Assembly: GCA_963762525.1 (NCBI GenBank)
Contig: CAVXKT010000007.1
Location: forward strand, 1 to 64,000
DNA from: DATFDN01 sp963762525
GTDB lineage: Bacteria > Pseudomonadota > Alphaproteobacteria > Acetobacterales > Acetobacteraceae
Reading direction: 5' to 3'
Length of the DNA: 64,000 bases
Numbering within the stretch: position 1 is the stretch's first letter; the number at the start of each line of letters is the position of its first letter. Positions 1-9,674 of the stretch are shown piece by piece. The position numbers and the translations under genes are program-made. The notes beneath the pieces were generated by a model that worked only from the letters and a program-made list of their open reading frames with translations, did no database searches and was not told the DNA's origin.

Positions 1-8
1 GCCGCCTG

Positions 9-1402
9 CTAGGGGGCGCCGGCGAGCGAGAGCGCGGGGAGGTCGCCCTCCGCCTCGATATCCTCTCCGACCGGCTCCCAGCGGATCGTGACGGCGGCGA
101 TCAGCCCGGCCAGGGGCACCAGGATCAGCAGCAACAGCATGCCCCGCATCCCCACCGCGGCGACCAGCAGCGGGAAGAAATAGAAGCCGCCGATACTGCC
201 GACGCGCACCATCGCCTGCCCCCACCCCGTCCCGATACCGCGGATGCGAGTCGGGAACGAGAGCGCCGCCATCGTCATCCCCTGAGCGCCCGGCCCCATC
301 GAATGGCCGAAGATGAACAAGCCGAGCAGCAGCGAAGCGGCGGCGGTCGAGAGTTGCGGGCCGAAGGCCACCAGCGCGATCAGACTCGCGATGACCAGGA
401 TGTAGCCGCCGATCGCGAGCCTGCGGACGCCGAGGGCGGCGGTCGCGGCCGATCCCGCGAAGCCGCCGACGATGCCGAACAGGTTGAAGACGATCGCCCC
501 CAGGATCGCGAAGATGAAGTTGGCGCCGAATAACTTCGTCGAGATCGAGGGCAGGTTGAAGCCGATCGCGAAATACTCCGCGCTCTGCGTCATGCAGATG
601 ATCGAGACCAGCAGCGTGCGGGCGCGATAGAGTGGCGAGAATATCTCGAGCACGGCGGGTTGTGCGGCCGGCCGAGGCGCGGCGCGGCCGCCACTCGGAC
701 CGCCACGCCGTAGGTTTTGCGGATCACCCGCGCGGCCTCCGCGAGGCCGAGGTTGCGGGCGGCCCAGAGCGGGCTCTCGTCCATCCACCGATATCGTAGA
801 ACCAGGATCACCAGCGCCGGGACGGCGCCGAAGCCGACCGCGATCCGCCACAACTGCGGCCCGGCGCCCAGGAAATAGAACGGCAGGACGACAAGCCCGG
901 TGGCCGATGCCGCGACATACCACATCGGCTGCCAGAGATTGATGCTGCCGCCGCGGCGGCGCCGCTCGGCGAACTCGGCGATGAAGCTGAGCGCTACCGG
1001 GAAGTCGAGCCCGACACCGACGCCCATCAGAAAGCGGAAGCACAGCAGCATCGCCAGATTGACCGCGAGCGCCGCGCCTATGGCGGCGACCACCAGGAAT
1101 ACCAGATCGAGCAGGAACATTTTGAAGCGGCCGATCTTGTCGGTGTAGTAACCGCCCCACAGCGCGCCGCAAAACGCGCCGAACGCCATCATGGCGGTGA
1201 CGCTGCCGACCTGGAACGGCGTCAGTCCGAACGCCGTCTTGAGCTGCACCACGCCGATGCCGAGGCTGGTGAAGTCGTACGCATCGACGAACACCCCGCC
1301 GAGCGCCACCAGCACGATCAGCCAAGCGCCGCGCGTCGCCGGCCGGGTATCCACGAAATGCGCGACATCCGTCGCCGACGCGATGACGAGTTCGTCGGTC
1401 AA
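9..1402 (-). CDS. MFS metabolite:H+ symporter (one frameshift)
   Basis: Major facilitator superfamily permease of about 460 residues with roughly 12 hydrophobic segments. The N-terminal half reads from a TTG start at 1402. It shows the loop 2-3 signature GGYYTDKIGR and an RFLMGVGVG stretch typical of the sugar/metabolite porter group (AAHS or MHS type). Near 675-690 the frame changes, and the remaining helices (from VLEIFSPLY to the C-terminal ALSLAGAP) continue in another frame, so one indel is needed to join them. The TTG start overlaps the stop of the upstream dehydrogenase (TTGA), making it the last gene of a four-gene operon with the SuyAB/UxaA-like lyase. It most likely imports the substrate of that operon, a hydroxy acid anion; the substrate itself is inferred from context only. 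Confidence 0.8.
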
Positions 1403-2422
1403 CGATGTCTCTCCCGCGATTCTTCGACCTGTTCCAGCAACGCCATCGGCAAAGCCACGCCCTCCTCGCGTGCCCGTTGCCGCAGCGCCAAGCGACGGCT
1501 ACCCGGCAAGCGGGCTCCCGGTTCTGCGTCGATCGCGGCGAACAGCTCGCCGAGATGGTCCGGGACGCCGGCCCCGAACCGTCTCCGGGGCCAGCGCGAT
1601 CAGCAGCTGCCCGGTGCCGGGCGGCTCGCCTTCGGCATCGAGGAAGGAGCTCGCCTGGAGCGCGTAATTCGAGCCGGTGAGGCCGGCGGCGAGCAGCTCC
1701 ACCATCAGCGCGAGCGCGCTCCCCTTCGCATCTCCCAGCGGCAGCATCGTGCCGGCAAGCGCCGCTGTGGCGTCGGTGGTCGGATTGCCGTCCGCATCCA
1801 ACGCCCAGCCGGGCGGAATCGCCTCGCCGCGCTGTTTCGCCGCCAGGATGTGGCCGCGCGCGACCCGGGACAGCGCGAGGTCCACAATCACCGGCGGGCG
1901 CCCCGGTGCGGGGATCGCGCAGGCGATCGGATTGGTGCCGAACAGCGCCCGCCGCGCCCCCCATGGCGCCATCGCCGAGGGCGTGTTGGCGACCATCAGG
2001 CCGATCAGCCCGGCATCGGCCAGTTGCTCCACGACCAGGCCCAGCGCGCCGCAATGATGCGACCGTCGCACCGCGGCGACGGCGACCCCTTGTGCGCGCG
2101 CCAGCGGAACCAGCGATGCCACCGCAAGCTCCAGCGCCGGATAGGCGAAGCCCAAGCCGGCGTCGATCACCACCACGCCCGGCGCGGTTTGCGAAACTGT
2201 CGGGACTGCTGCGCCATCGACCTTGCCGCTCCGTACCTGCGCGACATAGGAGGAAAGACGCGCCACTCCGTGCCCGTCCTGCCCGTCCGCCTCCGCCAGC
2301 ACCAATGCGCGCGCCACCGCGCGTGCATTGGCTTCGGCCGTCCCGTTGCGGATCAACACGTCGGCGACGATGTTCCGCGCCCGCTCCAGCGACACGAGGC
2401 GGGCAGGCGCCGAATCAGGCAC
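1399..2422 (-). CDS. Ldh2-family malate/L-lactate/(R)-sulfolactate dehydrogenase (one frameshift)
   Basis: NAD(P)-dependent 2-hydroxyacid dehydrogenase of the Ldh2 (YiaK/YlbC/ComC) fold, about 340 residues, which oxidises a 2-hydroxy acid to the 2-oxo acid in the cytoplasm. Family hallmarks visible are the N-terminal ADGQDGHGVARL segment, the catalytic-His region RSHHCGALG, FGTNPIA and the DAKGSALALMVELL helix. It starts at a GTG overlapping the end of the upstream lyase gene by 8 nt. Near 1582 one extra G converts the expected PETFGAGVPDHL into PETVRGRRPG; removing it restores a conserved C-terminus that stops exactly where the MFS gene starts. With a SuyAB-like lyase next door it could be a ComC-type (R)-sulfolactate dehydrogenase. 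Malate, lactate or ureidoglycolate-type substrates cannot be excluded. Confidence 0.85.
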
Positions 2423-3593
2423 TGCGGTACAGCTTGGTGAGGATGAACTCCCGATGTCCCAGCGCCTCCGCCGCCGTCAGCCGGCCGTTGGCGGTGCGCC
2501 GCACCATCTCGATCAGCGCATCGCCCGCCTGCTCGATCGTCATCTCCCGGCGCAGGATGCCGCAGACGTCGAGGTCGATGTGCTCCGACATCGTGCGCAC
2601 GGTGCGCGGATTGCCCGAGATCTTAATCACCGGCAGGATCGGATTGCCGATCACGTTGCCCTGCCCGGTCGGGAAGGTGTGCACGACGTAGCCCGCCGCC
2701 GCCATCAAGGTGACGCACTCGGCCGCCGCCGAGGAGGTGTCCATGTAGTAGAGACCCGGACCCTTCGCCGGCGCCTCGGCCGGCTCCAGCGCGTCGATGA
2801 ACCGGCAGGTGCGGCCGATCTTCTCGAGATTGCCCAGCGCCTTCTCCTCGATGGTCGTCAGCCCGCCTTCGATATTGCCCTTGGTCGGCTGCGAATCCGA
2901 AAGATCGTCGGTCTTGTGCGCCTCGATCACGTCGTCCTGGTACGCCTTCCACATCGTGTACCACTTCTCCGCCACCTCCGGCGTGGCGGCGCGCGCCTTG
3001 GCGATATGCTCGCCGCCGGTGATCTCCGAGGTTTCGCCGAACACGCCGTAAATCCCTTGCGGGATCAGCTTGTCGTACATGTTGCCGACGGTGGGGCAGG
3101 AGGCGAGGCCGGTGGTGGTGTCGGATTCGCCGCACTTCGTCGAAACCCAAAGCTCCGAGATGTCGCACTCCTCGCGTTCCAGCTCCGAGGCGTGTTGCAG
3201 GAACTCCTTCGCCGCGCGCGAGGCGGCGGCGATGGTGTTGATGTCGCCGTGCTGCTCGATCGCGAAGCCGGCGACCGGCTTGCCGGTCTTGGCGATGCCG
3301 TCCACCACCCGCCCGGTCCAGCCCGGCTCGATCCCGATCACCACCACCGCGGCCACGTTCGGGTTCGAGCCGGTTCCGATCAGCGTTCGGAACAGCAGAT
3401 CGAGATCGGCGCCGAATTGCAGCCGCCCGTAAGCGTGCGGCAGCGCGAGCGTGCCCTTGATGTTATGGGCGACCGCCTCGGAGGCCGCGTTCGAAAGATC
3501 GTCGAGCGGCAGGATGGCCACATGGTTCCTCACCCCGACACGCCCGTTATCGCGGCGCCATCCGTTGATGCGCAAGTTGCTCGTGGCGGCCAA
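2415..3593 (-). CDS. UxaA-family lyase large subunit, SuyB-like ((2R)-sulfolactate sulfo-lyase / altronate dehydratase C-terminal type)
   Basis: A 392-residue protein corresponding to the C-terminal catalytic domain of altronate/galactarate dehydratases (UxaA/GarD family), here encoded separately from its SAF domain as in SuyAB. The family N-terminus GWRRDNGRVGVRNHV is intact, as are ELWVSTKCGESDTTTGLASCPTVG (Cys residues of the iron site region), FPTGQGNVIGNPI and the C-terminal GHREFILTK. It is intact throughout. It lies 9 nt after the SAF-domain subunit and overlaps the dehydrogenase downstream, so all four genes are probably one transcript. SuyAB eliminates sulfite from (2R)-3-sulfolactate to give pyruvate, and a neighbouring Ldh2 dehydrogenase fits that pathway. 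A sugar-acid dehydratase is the main alternative. Confidence 0.8.
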   Translation of the reverse strand: MAATSNLRINGWRRDNGRVGVRNHVAILPLDDLSNAASEAVAHNIKGTLALPHAYGRLQFGADLDLLFRTLIGTGSNPNVAAVVVIGIEPGWTGRVVDGIAKTGKPVAGFAIEQHGDINTIAAASRAAKEFLQHASELEREECDISELWVSTKCGESDTTTGLASCPTVGNMYDKLIPQGIYGVFGETSEITGGEHIAKARAATPEVAEKWYTMWKAYQDDVIEAHKTDDLSDSQPTKGNIEGGLTTIEEKALGNLEKIGRTCRFIDALEPAEAPAKGPGLYYMDTSSAAAECVTLMAAAGYVVHTFPTGQGNVIGNPILPVIKISGNPRTVRTMSEHIDLDVCGILRREMTIEQAGDALIEMVRRTANGRLTAAEALGHREFILTKLYRSA

Positions 3594-3602
3594 TTGTCTC
3601 TC

Positions 3603-3891
3603 CTACCAGCGCTTCGTCTTCATGTTGTGCGTATGCACGTGCTCGCCCTTGCCGACCGGGGCGACGATGCGGCCGACGTCCTCGCCGTATTTGATGACGG
3701 TGTCGCCCGGCTTGAGGTCGGCGAGCGCGACCTTATGGCCGATCGGCACGTCGGACATTCGCCGCCAGCCGGAACGAGGAATTGTCGGCGGTGACGACGC
3801 AGAACATGTCGGTGCCGGCGCGCAGCCCCTCGACCACCACCACGCCGACATTGTCCTTCCGGTTGTGCACCAGGAGCTGGGGTATTTCCAT
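3603..3891 (-). CDS. SuyA-like SAF-domain small subunit of UxaA-family lyase (one frameshift)
   Basis: A protein of about 95 residues starting MEIPQLLVHNRKDNVGVVVVEGL and ending GEHVHTHNMKTKRW. This is the SAF domain that forms the N-terminal part of full-length UxaA and is a free subunit (SuyA) in sulfolactate sulfo-lyase. The phrases DNVGVVVVEG, IPIGHKVAL-like and GDTVIKYGEDVG are strongly conserved in that family. The two halves are in different frames; one extra base near 3757 (around the GCGGCGA run) separates FRLAA from DVPIGHKVALAD. The 232 bp upstream, to the stop of the molybdopterin gene, carries no gene and is where the promoter of this operon would lie. Function as a complex with the next gene is well supported; the substrate is inferred. 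Confidence 0.8.
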
Positions 3892-4123
3892 GGTCGCGCG
3901 CCGGCCTCCTCCACTCGCCGCGAGAGTTTGCCGCAATCCGGCGGCGCGCTGCCAGCCTAGCCGGCCGGAGGAACGCGTGGCCACATTGTCGTTGCGGCGC
4001 CTGCGCAAGAAGGCGATCGAGCAGCGCCAGCGGCGTGGCGATGGGCCGGATATTGGGCGTTGTTTCACCTCAGCGAGTTCAACCGGCCGTTGCGGCTCTC
4101 CGCGCCGGCGGCCTAAAATCGCA

Positions 4124-7100
4124 TCACGCGTCCAAAACCAGCGCCGAGGTCGGGACTGCTTGGCAGGACAGGCATTTTCCGTCGTCCACGGCAACATCCG
4201 ACAGATGCCGCACGCTGCCGCTCAGCACCGGAAGGGCGCAGCTCTCGCACTGGCCGGTGCGGCAGCCGGCGGCGAGCACGATGCCCGATTGCTCGGCCAG
4301 ATTGAGCAGCGTTCCGGCCGCTGCGGTCCAGTCCAGAGTGCGGTTGGAGCGCCGAAGATGCACTTGATGCGGGCCGGCGTCGGCAATCGCCGTCTGCGAT
4401 GCCTGGAAACGCTCGGTGAAGATGGCGAAGCGGAACACGCCGCGACCCGTCAATTGCGCGGTCAGATCGGCCATCATGGCGTCGGGGCCGCACAGGTAAA
4501 AGCGGGCCCGCCGGTCAATCAGCGCTTGCGGCACCAGCGCCGCCGAGACGCGGGACGGCGACTGCACATCCCGGCTCCGGCAGGTGATCAGCGTGAATTG
4601 CGGCATCTGCGCTTCGAGCGCGGCGAGGCGGTCGGCGAAGGCGTGGCTGGCGGCATCGCGAATGCCGTACAGCAGCATCACCTCGGGACGCGCGACTTGC
4701 AGAAGCAGGGTCTCCAGATAGCCGATGAAGGGCGTGATCCCTATCCCGCCGGCGATCAGGACGATCGGGAAGTCGGCTTGCCGGGGTAGCCCGAATTGGC
4801 CCTGCGGCGCACCGGCCTCCACGACATCGCCAACGCGCAGTCCGACGATGCGGGCGGAGGCGAGACCGCCAGCGCGGACGCTGATCCGATAGCTCCGGCG
4901 ATCCGTAAGGCCCGACGCGCTCGAGAGCGAATAGTGGCGCGTCACGCCCGGCAACCCGGGAAGCCGGATCGGCAGATGCTGTCCCGGCCGGTGATCGATC
5001 AGCCTGCCGCCATCGAGGGGAGTGAGAGTGAGCGAACTCGTGTCGGCAGTCTCCGCCGACACGTCGCTCACCCGGAAGTCGAGCCAGCCGGACCAGACGC
5101 GCAACTCATCCCCGGCTTCGGCGCGTTCGACATCGCACGCGACCGAACGCAGGGCGGGCGCGCCACTGATCGGATCGCGAATGCGGGGATCGATCAGCGC
5201 GTTGTAGTCGGCGCTCTCGGCGCTGCCGGGGTCGAAGCCGGGCAAACCCAGTTCGAGGCAGGCCTCCCACCAGCCGTATTCCGCCACCAGACGGTCACGC
5301 GGCAAGCCGGGATCGATGCGCGCGCGCATCCGGATTTGGCCCGCGGATGTACGCAGACGCACCAGTTCGCCCTCGCGAATGTCCTTGGCGGCGGCCAGCG
5401 CCGGCCCTAGCTCGACGACGGGATCGGGTGCCCGGCGCCGCAGCGAGGCGATGCCGCGATGCTGACTGTGGCAGTAATATCCCGTCTTGGCGCAGGACAG
5501 CCGATACGGAAACCGCCGGTCGGCTTCGCCGGCGGGCGCGACATGCACCGGCACCGGGCTATAGCCGTGGCGACGCAATAGCGCCGAATAGAACTCCACC
5601 CGCCGCGTCTCGGTCTCGAAGCCGGAAACGCCGGCCTCACCCGGCTCGGCGTATTTGGCATAACGCTGCTCGGTGCCGAGGCGGATGCCCCCTGGATGCA
5701 GCTTGAGGGTTTCCAGGTCGAGGCTGGTCGGTTCCAGCACATGCGCCCAACCGCGTTCGATGTCGCCGTCGAAGAACGCCTCGCCGAGACCCAATCGACG
5801 GGCGAGTTGCATGACGATCCAGGCGTCGGAGCGGGATTCGCCGACCGGCGCGATCATCGCCGGACGATACTGCACCCACTGCTCGGCGGCGGCGGAAATC
5901 TCGAAGCCAACTCGCAGCGCGGCGTGCTCCCACGGCGTGCTCACCGGCAGCAGGATGTCGGCCATGGCCGAGGTCGGGTTGTGGAAGAGATCGCAATGGA
6001 CATGGAAATCCAGCTGCCGGAGCGCCTGCCGGCCGCGCGCGCCGTCGGGCTGCGCCACCAGCAGATTGGTTCCGAAGGAGATCAGGGCGCGGATCGGATA
6101 GGGGTTGCCGGTGAGCACCGCGTCGTAGAAATCCGACCCCAAGATCCGACCGTCCGCCGGCGGCCCGAGCGGCAGGCGATCAAGGCCGAGCGCGCGCGTC
6201 GCCCGCGCGGGGCTGAGCTTGTACTCGGTGCCGGGGGTGCGCGCCGGCGGACGATTGTAGCGGACATTGCCGCCAGGGCGGTCAAAGGCGCCCGTCAGCG
6301 CATAGAGCGTCGCCACCGCGCGGTCGGTCTGGGTGGCGTTGGCGTGCTGACCGATGCCGGTCCAGGCGTGATAGGCGATCCGCCGCGCGTCGCCGATCAG
6401 CGCCGCCGCTTCCTGCAACTGCATTGCCGGGACGCCGGTGATGGTTTCGACCCGCGCGGGCGTGTATGCCGCGCAGGCCTCGGCGTAGCGGTCGAAGGCG
6501 GGGCGGCAGGCCACGCCATCGATCGTAAAGCGGCCGCGCAAAGCCAGGCAGTTCGCCTCGGCGGGCGTCAGCGCGCGGGCCGGGTCGTAGGCAACCGACA
6601 TGCCGGCAGCGGCGTCGCGAACCATGAAGCAGCCCGGGTGCGCAGCCCGGAGAAACTCGCCGGTGTCGTCGCGCACCAGCAGCGGCGCGTTGGTCCAGCG
6701 GCGGATGAAATCCTCGTCGAACCGGCCCTGCTCGATCAGCAATCTCGCCAGCCCGAGCGCCAGCGCCGCGTCCGTGCCGGGGCGCAGTTGCAGCCAGAGA
6801 TCGGCATCCGCCGCGTGGCGGGAACGGCGCGGATCAATGACCAGCAGGCGCGCGCCCGCCCGCCGTCCCGCGGCGATGGCGTCGGCCTGCGACAGCCAGA
6901 CATTCGACGGGTTGTGGCCCCACAACATGATCAGTTCGGCGTGCCGATAGTCGGCCGCGGGGATGCCGCAGCCGAAGGTGAATTTGTGCGCATAATCCTT
7001 GTGCCAGTTGCACAATTCCGTTGCGTTTATGTTGTTCGGACTGTCGAAGGCGCGGACGAAGCGCTCGATCCAATCGAGGCTGTCGGATATCGCGGTGCCG

Positions 7101-7442
7101 CTCGCCGTGGTGCAGGAAAACACCACCGCCTCCGGCCCGATCGCTTGCCGGGCGTCGTCCATGTGCTTGGCGACGACAATCCAGCGCCGCGTCCCAGCCG
7201 ATCCGCTCCCAGCCGGGATCGGGGTCGCCCTTCGGGCGGGTGCGGCGCAGCGGATGGAGAATGCGGCGGTCGCTATGGACGATCTCGGGCGCTGCGCGGC
7301 CTTTGGGGCAGAGCGCGCCGCCCGTCGGATGATCGGAGTCGGGACGCACTTCGACCAGGCGGCCGCCCTCGACCCGGCTGATCGAGCCGCACCGCGACCG
7401 GCACAGGGCGCACCAGCCCCGGATTTCCTCCACGCGCCGCAT
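4124..7442 (-). CDS. Molybdopterin oxidoreductase fused to FAD/NAD(P)H reductase and 2Fe-2S ferredoxin domain (one frameshift)
   Basis: A multidomain redox protein of about 1105 residues. Residues 1-60 hold a 4Fe-4S site (C11-x2-C14-x3-C18-x26-C45). A DMSO-reductase-superfamily Mo-bis-MGD body follows to about 730, with WGHNPSNVWLSQ, LLVIDPRRS, GTDAALALGLARLL and YHAWTGIGQHANATQTDRA; a Cys in ELCNWHKD is a candidate metal ligand. From about 770 comes a ferredoxin-NADP reductase module (PGQHLPIRLP, RHYSLSSA, GGIGITPF, YLCGPDAMM), and it ends with a plant-type 2Fe-2S domain (GCRTGQCESC ... KCLSC). One missing base near 7172 (LD/IVVAKHMDDAR) breaks the N-terminal 90 residues from the rest. It starts 2 nt after the ABM gene. 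The reductase half would let NAD(P)H exchange electrons with the Mo centre or with the nearby Rieske oxygenases. The substrate is unknown. Confidence 0.85.
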
Positions 7443-7444
7443 CC

Positions 7445-7813
7445 CTACCGCACCGCTTTCGCCAAAATGTCCTCGGGCGTCGACGAGACCACCTCCACAT
7501 AGCGCGGCACGAATTTTCCGCCTTCGATGTGCTTGATGAATTCCGGCTTGATCTCCTCGGCGAGGATGCGGCGAATGCGTGCGTGCTCCTCGATGTCGGA
7601 CCATTCGGCGATCAGGAAGAAACGCAGCGGGTCGGCGGTGTCGCGGCACAGCACGCCGTCCTTCACCTGGGCGCGGGATTTGTGCATCGGGTTGGCTTCG
7701 GAGTAGTCGAACTCCTCGAACAGCCGGACGAACTCGGCTTCGCTGCCCGGCTTGATGCGGAAATCGTAGATGTGAAGGAAGTTCCCCTTCGTCGCGATCG
7801 GCTCCTGCGCCAT
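7445..7813 (-). CDS. ABM-domain (antibiotic biosynthesis monooxygenase-like) protein
   Basis: A 122-residue intact protein of the dimeric alpha/beta ABM fold (YgiN/quinol monooxygenase-like), recognised from HIYDFRIKPGSEAEFVRLFEEF, RFFLIAEWSD and the C-terminal helix before YVEVV. The start at 7813 is preceded by a strong Shine-Dalgarno sequence (AGGAGGAA). It is the first gene leftward of a divergent promoter and is followed after 2 nt by the molybdopterin fusion, so the two are translated as a pair. Such proteins act as cofactorless oxygenases, isomerases, or sometimes as chaperone-like partners; nothing in the sequence decides which. Its tight link to a Mo enzyme and to a Rieske oxygenase across the promoter suggests a role on the same aromatic or heterocyclic substrate. 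Confidence 0.75.
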   Translation of the reverse strand: MAQEPIATKGNFLHIYDFRIKPGSEAEFVRLFEEFDYSEANPMHKSRAQVKDGVLCRDTADPLRFFLIAEWSDIEEHARIRRILAEEIKPEFIKHIEGGKFVPRYVEVVSSTPEDILAKAVR

Positions 7814-7843
7814 GGCTTCCTCCTGTCTCGGCATCGCCAGCGG

Positions 7844-7860
7844 TATAGGATCATCCCATA
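7844..7860. promoter_or_regulatory. Inverted repeat in the divergent promoter (candidate operator)
   Basis: The sequence TATAGGAT-C-ATCCCATA is a 17-bp inverted repeat with 7 of 8 arm positions matching around a single central base. It lies in the 112-bp gap between the ABM gene (leftward) and the Rieske oxygenase (rightward), 31 bp upstream of the ABM start codon. That placement suits an operator that controls both directions. No regulator gene lies nearby, so the binding protein is unknown. Confidence 0.4.
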
Positions 7861-7925
7861 TTTGCAAGGTTGAAGTAACCGCGTGGCCGGGACAGACTGG
7901 CATTCGTTTTCGCAGGACCGCCGAC

Positions 7926-9176
7926 ATGGACGCGGATTTCGAGCCGACGCGGCGCTTCGAGTGGCCGGAGGAGGGCCTCACCCGCATTCCCGACTGGGTC
8001 TACACCGATCAAACGATCTTCGAGCGCGAGGTGGAGACCATCTTCCATGGCCGCACCTGGAATTACGTGGCGCTCGAATGCGAGATCGAGCGGCCCGGCG
8101 ACTACATCCGCTCGAATGTCGGCCCGACCCCGGTGGTGGTGGCGCGCGCCGAGGACGGCTCGATCAACGTCTTCGAGAACCGCTGCGCACATCGAGGCGC
8201 GGAGTTCTGCCGCGAGCTCGACGGCAACGCCCGCGAATTCGTCTGCCCCTATCACCAGTGGACCTATGATCTGAAGGGCAATTTGCGCGCGGTTCCGTTC
8301 CGCCGGGGCGTCGGCGGCGCCGGCGGAATGCCGGCCGCCTTCAAGCTTGCCGAGCACGGGCTGCGCCGGCTGAACGTCACCGCGCATCGGGGCGTTGTCT
8401 TCGCCTCCTACGCCGACGACATGGAGCCGTTCGCGGCCTATCTCGGTCCCGACATCCTGCGCGAGTTCGAGGCCACGTTCGACGGCCGCAAGCTGCGGCT
8501 GCTCGGGCATTACCGCCACTCCCTGCCCGGCAACTGGAAGCTTTATCACGAGAACCTCAAGGACCCGTATCACGCCACCCTGCTGCACACCTTCCTGGTG
8601 ACGTTCGGGCTGCTGGTGGCCGGGAACAAATCGCAGATGCTCACCGACGCGAGCGGGCGCCACGGCGTGATGGCATCGGCGAAATCAGATACCCGAGCGC
8701 TCTCCGGCGAGGCCAAGAAGGAGATGCGCGCCTTCAGGGAGGGCATGACCCTCGCCGAACCGCGCTTCATGGACTTCATCGAGGAGTTCGACAGCCCGTG
8801 GTCGGTGACGATGGCGACGATCTGGCCGAATCTGATCGTGCAGCGGGAGATGAACACCTTGGGCGTCCGCCAGATCGTGCCGACCGGCCCGCACGAGTTC
8901 ATCATGAAATGGACGATGTTCGGCTTTGAAGGCGACGATGAGGCGATGACCCGGCATCGGCTGCGCCAGGGCAATCTGATGGGGCCGGCGGGCTTCCTCG
9001 GCCTCGAGGACAACGAGGCGATCAAATTCGTCCAGGACGGCATGCGCGGCGTTCCGGCGGGCCGGCATGTGGTGGAGCTCGACCCGAAGACGCCGGCGGG
9101 CACCTCCGATTCCCTCATCTCCGAAGCCGCCATCCGGGCGATGTATCGGCACTGGCGCGCGGTGATGGGCCTGTGA
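7926..9176 (+). CDS. Rieske non-heme iron ring-hydroxylating oxygenase, alpha subunit
   Basis: An intact 416-residue large subunit of an aromatic-ring-hydroxylating dioxygenase. The Rieske 2Fe-2S motif is C87-x-H89 (NRCAHRG) and C107-x2-H110 (CPYHQW). The catalytic iron triad lies in NLKDPYHATLLHTF (D213, H216, H221). The start was chosen at ATG 7926, because the upstream in-frame extension crosses the promoter region. The gene overlaps the small subunit by GTGA and opens a rightward operon that continues through the three xanthine-dehydrogenase-type subunits. The family incorporates O2 into aromatic acids, salicylates or heterocycles using electrons from a flavin/ferredoxin reductase. No separate reductase lies beside it; the flavin-ferredoxin tail of the divergent molybdopterin fusion is the obvious candidate. 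Confidence 0.9.
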   Translation: MDADFEPTRRFEWPEEGLTRIPDWVYTDQTIFEREVETIFHGRTWNYVALECEIERPGDYIRSNVGPTPVVVARAEDGSINVFENRCAHRGAEFCRELDGNAREFVCPYHQWTYDLKGNLRAVPFRRGVGGAGGMPAAFKLAEHGLRRLNVTAHRGVVFASYADDMEPFAAYLGPDILREFEATFDGRKLRLLGHYRHSLPGNWKLYHENLKDPYHATLLHTFLVTFGLLVAGNKSQMLTDASGRHGVMASAKSDTRALSGEAKKEMRAFREGMTLAEPRFMDFIEEFDSPWSVTMATIWPNLIVQREMNTLGVRQIVPTGPHEFIMKWTMFGFEGDDEAMTRHRLRQGNLMGPAGFLGLEDNEAIKFVQDGMRGVPAGRHVVELDPKTPAGTSDSLISEAAIRAMYRHWRAVMGL

Positions 9177-9671
9177 ACGCCGTGCGCGACCAACTCGACG
9201 CCGTGCTGCTGCATTACGAGATCGACGTCTTCAATGTCGCATACTGCGCCGCGCTCGACGAAGGCCGCCTGACCGACTGGACGGAGATGTTCACCGAGGA
9301 CGCGCTGTATGTGGTCCTCTCGCGCGAGAACGCGGATCGCGGCCTGCCGGTGGGGCTGATCTATTGCGAGGGCCGAGGGATGATCCGCGACCGCGCCTTC
9401 GCCCTTGACAAGACGGCGATGTTCGCGCCGCGCTACCTGCGCCACATCGTCGGCAATCTCGCCGTGCTCGGCGCCGAGCAGCGACACCGTGCGGGCGCGC
9501 GCGAACTACGTGGTTCTGCAAGTCCTCTTCGACCGTCCGGAGGCGACGCTGCATCAGGTCGGCGTCTATCACGACGTGTTCCGCCGCACCGGAGGCGTGC
9601 TGAAGCTCGCCGAGCGGCGCTGCGTGTATGACAATCTGCTGGTCCCGAACGCGCTCTGCCTGCCGGTCTGA
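9173..9671 (+). CDS. Ring-hydroxylating dioxygenase beta subunit (one frameshift)
   Basis: A small subunit of about 165 residues with the SnoaL/cystatin-like fold, pairing with the preceding alpha subunit in an alpha3-beta3 enzyme. It starts at GTG 9173 inside the alpha stop codon (LHYEIDVFNVAYCAALDEGRLTDWTEMF region), and the fold continues through RYLRHIVGNL. A single-base indel near 9480 (AEQRHR versus SDTVRARANYVV) breaks it, and it ends in the second frame with NLLVPNALCLPV. The next gene follows after 3 nt. The order alpha, beta, molybdenum hydroxylase indicates consecutive steps on one ring compound. The break is most likely a sequence error, since both halves are well conserved. Confidence 0.85.
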
Positions 9672-9674
9672 CGC

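Noticed and set aside
9..2054. A 681-residue open frame on the minus strand spanning two genes
   Set aside because: Only its last 200 residues are real (C-terminal half of the MFS transporter). The rest is a third-frame shadow of the dehydrogenase and MFS N-terminus, open because of the high GC content.
2328..3794. 488-residue plus-strand frame opposite the UxaA-family gene
   Set aside because: Antisense shadow; composition is His/Arg/Asp-rich with no recognisable domain, and the minus-strand genes are well conserved.
5696..7381. 561-residue plus-strand frame opposite the molybdopterin gene
   Set aside because: Shadow of a strongly conserved gene; no motifs.
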